A program made the translations under genes and the position numbers. A stretch of DNA of 64,000 nucleotides from the NCBI RefSeq assembly GCF_012272835.1, contig NZ_JAAWWK010000003.1, forward strand, positions 124,001-188,000, read 5' to 3'. Numbering within the stretch: the stretch's first letter is position 1; each line of letters opens with the position of its first letter. Shown one piece after another: positions 54,529 through 62,565 of this stretch. The notes under the pieces were generated by a model, which searched no databases, was not told where the DNA came from, and saw only the letters and a list, made by a program, of their open reading frames with translations. This stretch comes from Spongiibacter thalassae. Its GTDB lineage: Bacteria > Pseudomonadota > Gammaproteobacteria > Pseudomonadales > Spongiibacteraceae.

Positions 54529-56241
54529 ATGACAGACAGAAAATGGGATCACCAGGTTGAGGTTTTAGTCGTAGGCAGCGGCAATGGCGCGATGACAGCC
54601 GCGCTGAGCTGTTACGAAATGGGCCTGAAAAACGTACTGCTGGTGGAAAAATCCCATTGGGTGGGGGGCACCAGTGCAACCTCTGGCGGCGGAGTGTGGA
54701 TTCCCAATAACCGTTATGCCAGGGCCGCCGGTGCCCGGGACAGTTTCGATGAGGCAAAAAAGTACCTGTTGAGCACTACACCTGAAGGAAGTGTGCCGGA
54801 GGAATTGGTTGATGCCTATTTGGTCAATGGCCCGAAAATGGTCGATTTTCTCCATGAGCGCAGTGATGTGCGCTACGAAACCCTGGAGCACTACCCGGAT
54901 TACTACACCAACGTAGAGGGTTCCCGTGCAGGCCATCGCTCTATGGAGCCGGAGCGATTCGATGCGTCACTGCTGGGGGAGGATGTTCGGCGCTTGCGTC
55001 CCTCCCACCATATGATGCGTTTGTTTAACAAAATCTATTTCACCCAGGTGGAAGCGGCGCTGTTGGCGGTGCAAGGGCCGGGGTGGATAAAACTCACCCT
55101 GAAACTCATGCTGGATTACTACCGGGATATCGGTTGGCTGTTGCGGGGCCATCGCACAAGCCGAAAAGTCTGCACCGGTGCCGCCGGCGTTGCCCGACTG
55201 TGGTATTCATTGAAAAAACGCGATATTCCGCTGTGGACGGAGTCTCCCATGCAGCGCCTGATTGAAGAAGACGGCAAGGTGCTGGGGGTGGAAATTCTGA
55301 AGGATGGACAGCCCTGTCGTATTCGCGCGGAAAAAGGCGTGGTGCTGGCGGCGGGGGGCTTTGAGCGCAATCAGGCCATGCGCGAGAAATACCTGCCTGC
55401 GCCCACGAGCACGGCGTGGAGTGGGGGAGTGGAGTCCAATACCGGCGACGCCATCAACGAGGGTTTACGGCTTGGTGCAGCAACCCGCCTAATGGACGGT
55501 GCATGGTGGTGTACCACCATATCGGTGCCGGGTGAGCCTGCGCCGCGTTTGAGTATTATGGAAAAGTCCTTTCCCGGTTCCTGTGTGGTCAATTTGAATG
55601 GCGAGCGCTTTGCCAATGAATCACAGAACTATATGGCCTTTCAAAAGGATTTGTACAAGGCCCACAGTGAAGAAACCCCCTGCTCCCCGATGTATCAGGT
55701 CTTCGATGCGCGCTTTCGCCGCGACTATATCGTTGGCCCGATGATGACCGCCCAACTGAAGCCGGACTGGACGATTCCCAAGGAGTGGTTCGACACCGGA
55801 CTAGTGGGTAAGGCCAGTACGATCAGGGAGCTGGCGCAACAACTGGGCATCAATGCTGAAAATCTGGAGCAGACCATAGCGAAAATGAATCGCTATGCTG
55901 AAACCGGCAAAGACGAGGATTTTCAACGGGGTGATTCCGCCTATGACCGCTACTACGGCGACCCCCGGTTTAGTCCAAACCCATGCCTGGGCGCTATCAA
56001 GGAAGCGCCCTACTATGCGATTCGCGTCGACGCAGGCGATTTTGGCACCCAGGGAGGCTTGGCGACAAACCCCCATGCCCAAGTGCTGAAAGAGAGCGGT
56101 GGAGTAATTGAAGGACTGTATGCCGTGGGTAACTGCTCGGCAGCGGTATTGCCGACCTATCCCGGGCCTGGCTCGACCCTCGGACCCGCGATGACCTTTG
56201 CTTATCAGGCAGCCAAGCATATGAGCGGCTATCGCGACTGA
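54529..56241 (+). CDS. 3-ketosteroid-delta1-dehydrogenase-like flavoprotein
   Basis: 570 residues. FAD fold VLVVGSGNGAMTAALSCYEMG (start region, residues about 11-31), VGGTSATSGGGVWIP, GVVLAAGGFERN, and the C-terminal PTYPGPGSTLGPAMTFAYQAA, which matches the KstD active-site region containing the Tyr and Gly of known KstD enzymes. KstD-type enzymes introduce a double bond in ring A of 3-ketosteroids; a delta4-dehydrogenase activity is also possible. GGATAATAACG precedes the ATG. It stands alone, divergent from the Tag-like gene. Confidence 0.85.
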   Translation: MTDRKWDHQVEVLVVGSGNGAMTAALSCYEMGLKNVLLVEKSHWVGGTSATSGGGVWIPNNRYARAAGARDSFDEAKKYLLSTTPEGSVPEELVDAYLVNGPKMVDFLHERSDVRYETLEHYPDYYTNVEGSRAGHRSMEPERFDASLLGEDVRRLRPSHHMMRLFNKIYFTQVEAALLAVQGPGWIKLTLKLMLDYYRDIGWLLRGHRTSRKVCTGAAGVARLWYSLKKRDIPLWTESPMQRLIEEDGKVLGVEILKDGQPCRIRAEKGVVLAAGGFERNQAMREKYLPAPTSTAWSGGVESNTGDAINEGLRLGAATRLMDGAWWCTTISVPGEPAPRLSIMEKSFPGSCVVNLNGERFANESQNYMAFQKDLYKAHSEETPCSPMYQVFDARFRRDYIVGPMMTAQLKPDWTIPKEWFDTGLVGKASTIRELAQQLGINAENLEQTIAKMNRYAETGKDEDFQRGDSAYDRYYGDPRFSPNPCLGAIKEAPYYAIRVDAGDFGTQGGLATNPHAQVLKESGGVIEGLYAVGNCSAAVLPTYPGPGSTLGPAMTFAYQAAKHMSGYRD

Positions 56242-56344
56242 GGTGGCTCTGCGCCAACGGACCGCGTCGCCGCGGGGATTTACGTGCCACTCCGCCCAGC
56301 TTATGCCGCAGAAGTAATCATTCTGTAACCTGAAACGCTCAACT

Positions 56345-56353
56345 TGGTATACT
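56345..56353 (+). promoter_or_regulatory. extended -10 promoter candidate for the acyltransferase
   Basis: TGG followed by TATACT (56348-56353) matches an extended -10 element; a -35 is not obvious. The predicted start near 56360 leaves a leader of about 70 bases before ATG 56432. Confidence 0.35.
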
Positions 56354-56431
56354 CTACACTTTTACCGGTGTTCGCCTGTATTCGCGGATTTTTAACGGTG
56401 TTTGTTGGGTAAGTAATCTGGGAGTGGGTTC

Positions 56432-57325
56432 ATGTTGTCTTTTTTGCCGCCAGTACTGCGCGGATTGATTGCGGGATTATTGCTGGCTGCAAATACCGTG
56501 CTGCTGGCCCCGTTGCTTCTGGCGGTGTCGTTAATGCGTTTCCTGATCCCCCTTGGCGGATGGCAGCGGCTTTGTACCGGCATGGCCATCGGTATCGCTG
56601 AGTTCTGGATTTCCGTAAATGCCTTCTGGATGCGCTTGACGCAGAAGATGGAATGGGATGTAGAGGGCGTCGAGCACCTCGATAAAGAGCACTGGTATCT
56701 GGTGTTGTCGAATCATCAATCCTGGGCAGATATTTTCATATTACAGTATCTGTTCAATCGCAAGATCCCCATGTTGAAGTTCTTTTTGAAACAGGAACTC
56801 ATTTGGGTGCCGGTGATTGGTCTGTGCTGGTGGGCGCTGGACTTCCCCTTTATGAAACGCTACAGCAAGGAGTATCTGGCCAAGCACCCGGAAAAGCGCG
56901 GGCAGGATTTCGAGAGCACACGACGGGCCTGCGAAAAATTCAAACATACCCCGGTGGCGGTATTTAATTTTCTGGAGGGTACACGCTTTACTGCTGCGAA
57001 GCAGGAAGCCCAGCAATCTCCCTATACCTATCTGTTAAAACCCAAGGCCGGGGGAATCGCCTTTGTTCTGGGGGCGATGGGAGAAAGCATGAAAGAGCTG
57101 CTGGATGTGACCATCGCCTATCCCGGGCATGTGCAACCCTCCTTTGGCGACTTTTTGTGCGGCCGAGTCTCGTCGGTGACGGTACGTGTACAAACCAAGC
57201 CGATACCGACGGAATTTCTCAATCGCGATTACGACCAGGACGAAGCCTTTCGCTACGAGTTCCAACAGTGGGTGAGTGAATTGTGGCGGGAAAAAGACGC
57301 CCTGTTGAAAGCCTTGCATCAGTGA
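56432..57325 (+). CDS. LPLAT-family acyltransferase (YihG/PlsC-like)
   Basis: 297 residues. An N-terminal hydrophobic region (LIAGLLLAANTVLLAPLLLAV) anchors it to the inner membrane. The catalytic H95-x4-D100 motif is NHQSWAD, and further PlsC-type blocks are KFFLKQELIWVPVIGLCWW, FNFLEGTRFT and LLKPKAGGIAFVLG. It transfers acyl chains to a lysophospholipid or related acceptor. The pattern is that of YihG/YihG-like enzymes rather than PlsC proper. GGGAG precedes the ATG. Confidence 0.88.
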   Translation: MLSFLPPVLRGLIAGLLLAANTVLLAPLLLAVSLMRFLIPLGGWQRLCTGMAIGIAEFWISVNAFWMRLTQKMEWDVEGVEHLDKEHWYLVLSNHQSWADIFILQYLFNRKIPMLKFFLKQELIWVPVIGLCWWALDFPFMKRYSKEYLAKHPEKRGQDFESTRRACEKFKHTPVAVFNFLEGTRFTAAKQEAQQSPYTYLLKPKAGGIAFVLGAMGESMKELLDVTIAYPGHVQPSFGDFLCGRVSSVTVRVQTKPIPTEFLNRDYDQDEAFRYEFQQWVSELWREKDALLKALHQ

Positions 57326-57493
57326 CAGCTGATTGCCATAACCTGATCCCGTGTTGCGGGTGTGGCACAAGGGTCGCCGCCTTTGCGCGGCTGTCACGCA
57401 ATTGAAATCCCGATGACATAAATTCGTCCTTAAACTGTCGCATTGCGGCCCTAAGCTCTTGGTCTTCGCCATAGACTAGAGTTGGAGGGTTCA

Positions 57494-60055
57494 ATGAATT
57501 TCAGGAAAAAGGCGCTTGCCTGCGGCATCTTGCTGGCATCGACAATGGCAGTGACGGGATGCGGTGGAGACGATGGCCGTAATGGAGTAAATGGCAGTGA
57601 CGGTGCGGCGGGTGTCGATGGCGCCGCAGGCGCGCAAGGCCCCTCCGGTCTTAACAGTTTGGTCAAGCAAACGTCATTGTTAGCGGGCAACGAGCACTGC
57701 TTTGACGGCGGTGTGCGAATAGACTCGGGTATAGACGATAATAATAACGATGCCCTCGACGCTGCTGAAATTGATAACACCACCTATCTGTGTTCGCCAA
57801 CCAGCCTAAACGACAGCAAACACTTTAACCGTATCGCTAGCTTCCCCGTGTGCCAACAGCTTGATGCCACCTGCGACGTGGATACCGAAACCGCCGCAGA
57901 GATTGTCGCCGCCAGTGAAGATGGCCAGACACTGATTTATACCGACAGCCCCGAGAAAACCCTGGGCTTTGTCGATATTACTGACCCCACCAAACCCTCT
58001 GCTCTGGGATTGTTGCCCCTGAATGGCGAACCGACATCTGTCGCCGTGAAGGGCGGTTACGCGCTGGTGGGGGTGAACACCTCCGCTGACTTTATCAATG
58101 TGTCCGGTGAACTGGCCGTCGTGGATATTGCGACCCGGAGCATTGTGCACACCTTGACCCTTGCGGGTCAGCCCGACTCAGTCGCAGTAAGCCCCGACGG
58201 CCAGTACGCGGCAGTCGCTATTGAAAACGAGCGGGATGAGGATCTCGGTGACGGTGCTCCACCACAGCTGCCCGCGGGTAGTCTGGATGTAGTGGCTATT
58301 GGCGATGCCGACCCGGCAAATTGGGCGGTGAGCAATGTTGGCATGACGGGATTGGCGGACTTGTATCCCGACGATCCCGAGCCCGAGTATGTCGACATCA
58401 ATAGCGACAATATTGCGGTGGTAACCCTGCAAGAGAACAACCATATTGTGCTGGTGGACTTGACCAGTGGCGCGGTGGTGACCCACTTCAGCGCCGGCAG
58501 TGTGGACCTGGCGCAGATAGACGCTACGGAAGAAGATGCAGCGTTGATTATGCAAACCGAGAGCCAGACCGCTGTGCTGCGAGAGCCCGATGGCGTTAGC
58601 TGGCTGTCGGCCGACTATTTTGTCACCGCCAACGAAGGTGACCTCGATGGCGGGAGTCGTGGATTCAGCGTCTTCAGCAAAACCGGTGAAGTGGTTTATG
58701 AGGCCGGCCAGTCCCTGGATCATCTGACCGCACGCTTTGGCCATTACCCCGACGCTCGCTCCGGCAACAAGGGCAACGAACCCGAAAATGCTGAATTCGC
58801 CGTGTTTGGCAGTGAGCGTTATCTGTTTGTGAATTCCGAGCGTTCGAGCATGGTATTTGTCTACGATGTAGCGGATATGACCAGGCCGGTGTTCAAACAG
58901 GCGCTACCCGCCGCATTGGGGCCTGAGGGGGCGCTGGCGATTCCTTCGCGGAATCTGTTGGTGGTGGCGAGTGAGGAAGACAGCCGAGATGACAAATTCC
59001 GCTCAGCGTTGAATATCTACCAGTATGAAACGGCTCCGGCCCAGTACCCCACAATCGTGTCTGCCGACCGGGTGGATGGCACGCCGATTTCATGGAGCGC
59101 GGTGAGTGGCCTGGCCGCCGACCCTTCGGCCAGCACGCGGGTTTGGGCAGTAGAAGACAGCTTTTACCAGCAAAGCCGTATCTTTGGTCTGGATGTCTCG
59201 GCAATGCCAGCTAGTTTACACACGGAAATTCGAGTGAAGGACAGCAATGGCGTGTTGGCGGCAACCCCGGCGGCTCCGCTAGCGGATTCCAGTGTCGACG
59301 ATGATCATGCCAGCCGGGTGGGCGTGTTTGATGTGGCAGATCGGGCCGCCATGATCAACGACGACAACACCGTAAACCTCGACCTTGAAGGCATCGCGGT
59401 TGCCAGCGATGGTGGATTCTGGCTGGTGTCAGAGGGTGCGGGGACCATCGGCGATGCGGGTCGTCCCATCAACAGTCTGAATTTCCTGCTGAAAACCGAT
59501 GCCGGCGGCGTGATTGAGCAGGTTATCCGCCTGGATGATGCCGTTAATGACATGCAGCTACGCTTCGGCTTCGAGGGCGTGGCCGAGCAGGATGGCAATG
59601 TGTATGTCGCATTTCAACGAGCGTGGGGGACAGACCCCAATCCACGGCTGGGTATTTATAATCTGGCGACTTCCACCTGGAGCTATGTGTTTTATCCCCT
59701 TGATGCGGTCGCGTCCCAGAATGGCGGCTGGGTTGGGCTTTCTGACCTTACCGCCGTGGGTAATGGCCGCTTGCTGGTGGTTGAGCGGGACAACCAAAGC
59801 GGCCCTGACGCGGCTATCAAACGCTTGTATCAGGTGGACGTGAGTGCAGCTGCGCCGAATACCACTATCAGCAAAACGCTGGTGCGCGACCTGATGCCGG
59901 ATTTAATGGCCAGCGGGGGGCTTGTGCCTGAGAAGATCGAGGGCTCCGCAGTGCTCAAGAACGGCAATGTACTGGTGGTCAACGACAACGATGGCGTAGA
60001 CGACAACAGTGGCGAAACCCAGCTGCTGAACCTAGGTGATATCCTGCCTAACTGA
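57494..60055 (+). CDS. large lipoprotein with beta-propeller and phytase-esterase-like domain
   Basis: 853 residues. Signal peptide with lipobox VTGC (Cys about 22), followed by a short collagen-like stretch (GRNGVNGSDGAAGVDGAAG), a region of LVGN/SVAVSPDGQYAAVAIE propeller repeats with VVTLQENNHIVLVDL, and a C-terminal domain (about 520-850) with DLEGIAVASDGGFWLVSEG, GFEGVAEQDGNVYVAFQR and KIEGSAVLKNGNVLVVNDN, the esterase-like-activity-of-phytase signature. Probably anchored to the outer membrane and periplasmic or surface-facing; phosphate or ester hydrolysis is inference. GGAGGGTTCA supports ATG 57494. A clear terminator follows. Confidence 0.83.
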   Translation: MNFRKKALACGILLASTMAVTGCGGDDGRNGVNGSDGAAGVDGAAGAQGPSGLNSLVKQTSLLAGNEHCFDGGVRIDSGIDDNNNDALDAAEIDNTTYLCSPTSLNDSKHFNRIASFPVCQQLDATCDVDTETAAEIVAASEDGQTLIYTDSPEKTLGFVDITDPTKPSALGLLPLNGEPTSVAVKGGYALVGVNTSADFINVSGELAVVDIATRSIVHTLTLAGQPDSVAVSPDGQYAAVAIENERDEDLGDGAPPQLPAGSLDVVAIGDADPANWAVSNVGMTGLADLYPDDPEPEYVDINSDNIAVVTLQENNHIVLVDLTSGAVVTHFSAGSVDLAQIDATEEDAALIMQTESQTAVLREPDGVSWLSADYFVTANEGDLDGGSRGFSVFSKTGEVVYEAGQSLDHLTARFGHYPDARSGNKGNEPENAEFAVFGSERYLFVNSERSSMVFVYDVADMTRPVFKQALPAALGPEGALAIPSRNLLVVASEEDSRDDKFRSALNIYQYETAPAQYPTIVSADRVDGTPISWSAVSGLAADPSASTRVWAVEDSFYQQSRIFGLDVSAMPASLHTEIRVKDSNGVLAATPAAPLADSSVDDDHASRVGVFDVADRAAMINDDNTVNLDLEGIAVASDGGFWLVSEGAGTIGDAGRPINSLNFLLKTDAGGVIEQVIRLDDAVNDMQLRFGFEGVAEQDGNVYVAFQRAWGTDPNPRLGIYNLATSTWSYVFYPLDAVASQNGGWVGLSDLTAVGNGRLLVVERDNQSGPDAAIKRLYQVDVSAAAPNTTISKTLVRDLMPDLMASGGLVPEKIEGSAVLKNGNVLVVNDNDGVDDNSGETQLLNLGDILPN

Positions 60056-60112
60056 GCGCGAGCTAAACGCGCAGAGTAAACGGTGGTCCGCGCCGCCGTT
60101 TGAATAAGTCTG

Positions 60113-60150
60113 AAGCGCGACAGTGCAATGCTGTTGCGCTTTTTTATTTT
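60113..60150 (+). terminator. intrinsic terminator of the phytase-esterase-like lipoprotein gene
   Basis: AAGCGCGACAG (60113-60123) pairs with CTGTTGCGCTT (60131-60141) with one G-U pair and a seven-base loop, followed by five T, A and four T. Confidence 0.9.
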
Positions 60151-60269
60151 CGATAATTGGTCTTCAGCGAAATCCAGTCCATTTCGAATCTTCGTGGCAT
60201 TTTTAACAACACATGTATTTAACGCAAAATTACCGAGTTTTCGTTCAGAAAACGTAAGAAAACGCAAAT

Positions 60270-60300
60270 AGAAAAATGCCGCCTACAATAAAGCGGCATT
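60270..60300 (-). terminator. intrinsic terminator overlapping the response-regulator stop
   Basis: AATGCCGC (60275-60282) pairs with GCGGCATT (60293-60300) across a ten-base loop that contains the stop codon of the minus-strand gene. On the minus strand it is followed by a T-rich tail (TTTTTCTATTT). Confidence 0.8.
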
Positions 60301-60672
60301 CTGAATAAATTTTTCCGTGGTGAGCGGCTTGCTGATATAGCCGCTTATCAGCGGGTGGGTTTCGGCTCTAGCCCTATCCTGGGGGTTGACCGAGGTGGAT
60401 AGCATAAAGATTTTCGATTTCCGTTGCTCAACACTGATGCAACGCTTGTAGTGTTCCAGAAATTCCCAACCATCGACCGATGGAATATTAATATCGAGGA
60501 AAATAATATCCGGCATCGCCGCACGACCTTCGGTCGCGTCAATGAGCCTGTCGAGGGCGGAGAGGGATGAAGTACAGGATTCGACGGTGCCGCAAAGCTC
60601 GGATTTTTCGATACTGTAGGTATGGAAATAGTTGTCCGCGTCGCTGTCGTCGATGAGGAGTACAGATAACAC
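60283..60672 (-). CDS. single-domain response regulator
   Basis: 129 residues, one receiver domain: acidic pocket LLIDDSDAD, phospho-acceptor D60 in IIFLDINIPSVDG, the Ser/Thr switch MLSTSVNP, and Lys in YISKPLTTEKF. No output domain. It starts with GTG at 60672, one base after the kinase stop, with GGGAG inside the kinase end, so expression is coupled. It is probably the phosphorylation partner of that kinase, acting by protein contact (Rcp1-like). Confidence 0.9.
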   Translation of the reverse strand: MLSVLLIDDSDADNYFHTYSIEKSELCGTVESCTSSLSALDRLIDATEGRAAMPDIIFLDINIPSVDGWEFLEHYKRCISVEQRKSKIFMLSTSVNPQDRARAETHPLISGYISKPLTTEKFIQNAALL

Positions 60673-60673
60673 A

Positions 60674-62479
60674 CTAAGCTCCCTTGTTGATTGCCTTGGG
60701 GATGGTGAAATAAAAACAGCTGCCTTCCCCTACGGTGGAGTCCAGCCAGATATCACCGCCAAACAGGGTGGTGATTTTTCTGCAGCTGGACAACCCGATG
60801 CCGCTGCCGGGAATCTCTTCGTTGCGGTGCAACCTGCGGAAAATGAAAAATATACGTTCGAAGTTTTCCGGCGAGATGCCTATGCCATTGTCGCGAATGG
60901 AAAAGGTCCAGTTACTGCTGGACTGTTTCGCCGCAATTTCGATTTTACAGGTGGAATCTTCCCGTGAAAACTTCAATGCGTTGGCTATCAGGTTTTGAAA
61001 CAACTGCCGAAGCTGCGAGCGGCCAGCAACAATAACAGGAAGAGGGCTAACGACAACCTTGGCATTTTTTTCGCGGATCAGCTCGGATAAATCTGCCAGA
61101 ACACCGTCTACTACGTCATCGCAGTCAATGCTTTCCCATTCAATTTCCTGAGAAATACGGCTGTAGTCCATCAAACCTGTAAGCAGGTTTTGCATGCGAT
61201 TGGTGGCTTCGCTGATAAAAAATACCGCCGACCGGACATGTTCTTTCTCATTATCCGCCAGTGATTCCTTGAGCATACCGCTGAAATTGCTGACCGAGCG
61301 CAGGGGCTCCTGCAAATCGTGCGATGCGATAAAGGCAAACTGTTCCAGCTCCTGATTGCTTCGCTCAAGCAGCTTCACAGTATCCCGCAGCTCGTCAGTG
61401 CGTTTTGTGGCCCGAGCAACCATGCGTTTGGCGAAAGATAGGCTCCGCCGCTGAGCGCGGCTAAGTAACAGGAACAGGGAAAGCAGCATAATGTCGAGTA
61501 CTATGCCGCATATCAGGATCAGTTGCGGTTGCGATTCGGAAAAATCTGCCCAGAAAGCCTTGCTCTCCCAGGTTTCCAGCACCCAGTCGCGGCCATAAAG
61601 TGACAGGGTATGGCGTCCACTCAGCCTGGGCTGATAGCTTTTGTTCTCGCTGTCGGCGCTTTCGTCATACAGTGTTTGCTGCTGGTCGAGTATTCGAAAA
61701 TGAATATTCCTGCGGGACTTTTGCAGTGTACCTCGCATCAGCTTTTCAACGACAAACGGGGCGTAAACCAGTCCGCTAAAGGCTTCGCGGCGTTCCTCGA
61801 CGGAAGTCGCTGGCCCCGAGTAATAGGGCGCGTAGAACAGGAAGCCCGGCTTTTTTTGCGAGTCCTGAACGAGAATGATGGGGCCGGTGATCTGGGCGGT
61901 AGCGCTGTCACGGGATTTCAGTGCGGCGGTCAGGCGATTGTTTTCGTGGGCAACATCCAGTCCGACCGCCGCTGCATTGCCTTTAACAGGAATGATGTAG
62001 CTGATGGGAAGCAGCACATTCTGGTCGTGGCTGGGATGAATCTGAAAGTCAGGTCGCTCGGTTCTTTGCAGCGCTAAATATTGCTGGCGTTGTTGTGGCG
62101 CGACTTGGTGGATGACGCCTATGCCGTTAATGCCGGGGTATTTTTCGCCAATATGCAGGGCTTCTGCAAAGGTTTGCCAGTCGGCAAAGCTGATATCGCC
62201 GCCGTGGGAGTGGATGGCGGCGACACCAGACCACAGTGCGTCTTCGTATTTCTGCAGACGCTCCTTTACCAGGGCCGCGATCTGCTCGCCCTGCTGGGTA
62301 AAGCGGTTGTCCATTTTTTCCTGAAGCTGTCGGCTGGAATACTGCCAAACCGAAAGGGTGAGCACGAGGGAAAATGCGAGTACCAGCCAATGGAACCAGT
62401 GCAGCCGACCCGCACGTTCAAGGGCTTTTTCCTCCGCTAGAAGGTCGGGATCGGCATTGTTATTGTCGTCAACGGGCAT
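60674..62479 (-). CDS. CHASE-domain sensor histidine kinase
   Basis: 601 residues. Transmembrane helix 1 (about 28-47: LHWFHWLVLAFSLVLTLSVW), a periplasmic CHASE domain (about 80-270: YPGINGIGVIHQV, GLDVAHE, FLFYAPYYSG), helix 2 (about 310-330), then HisKA with H387 (FIASHDLQEPLRS) and an HATPase domain (NLIANALKFS, IRDNGIGISPENFERIF, GSGIGLSSCRKITTLFGG). The DLQEPLR type is common in bacteriophytochrome-like and Rcp1-coupled kinases. CHASE senses extracellular small molecules, ligand unknown. ATG 62479 is used; a GTG at 62521 would add 14 residues. Followed directly by its response regulator. Confidence 0.9.
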   Translation of the reverse strand: MPVDDNNNADPDLLAEEKALERAGRLHWFHWLVLAFSLVLTLSVWQYSSRQLQEKMDNRFTQQGEQIAALVKERLQKYEDALWSGVAAIHSHGGDISFADWQTFAEALHIGEKYPGINGIGVIHQVAPQQRQQYLALQRTERPDFQIHPSHDQNVLLPISYIIPVKGNAAAVGLDVAHENNRLTAALKSRDSATAQITGPIILVQDSQKKPGFLFYAPYYSGPATSVEERREAFSGLVYAPFVVEKLMRGTLQKSRRNIHFRILDQQQTLYDESADSENKSYQPRLSGRHTLSLYGRDWVLETWESKAFWADFSESQPQLILICGIVLDIMLLSLFLLLSRAQRRSLSFAKRMVARATKRTDELRDTVKLLERSNQELEQFAFIASHDLQEPLRSVSNFSGMLKESLADNEKEHVRSAVFFISEATNRMQNLLTGLMDYSRISQEIEWESIDCDDVVDGVLADLSELIREKNAKVVVSPLPVIVAGRSQLRQLFQNLIANALKFSREDSTCKIEIAAKQSSSNWTFSIRDNGIGISPENFERIFFIFRRLHRNEEIPGSGIGLSSCRKITTLFGGDIWLDSTVGEGSCFYFTIPKAINKGA

Positions 62480-62565
62480 CGTTGTCCAGTTTCGGCCGGT
62501 AAAGTAATCAGAATACTGCACTAGTTCGTGCTTGAGTGTAAGCGATTTTACCTAGCCCTGCCTGA

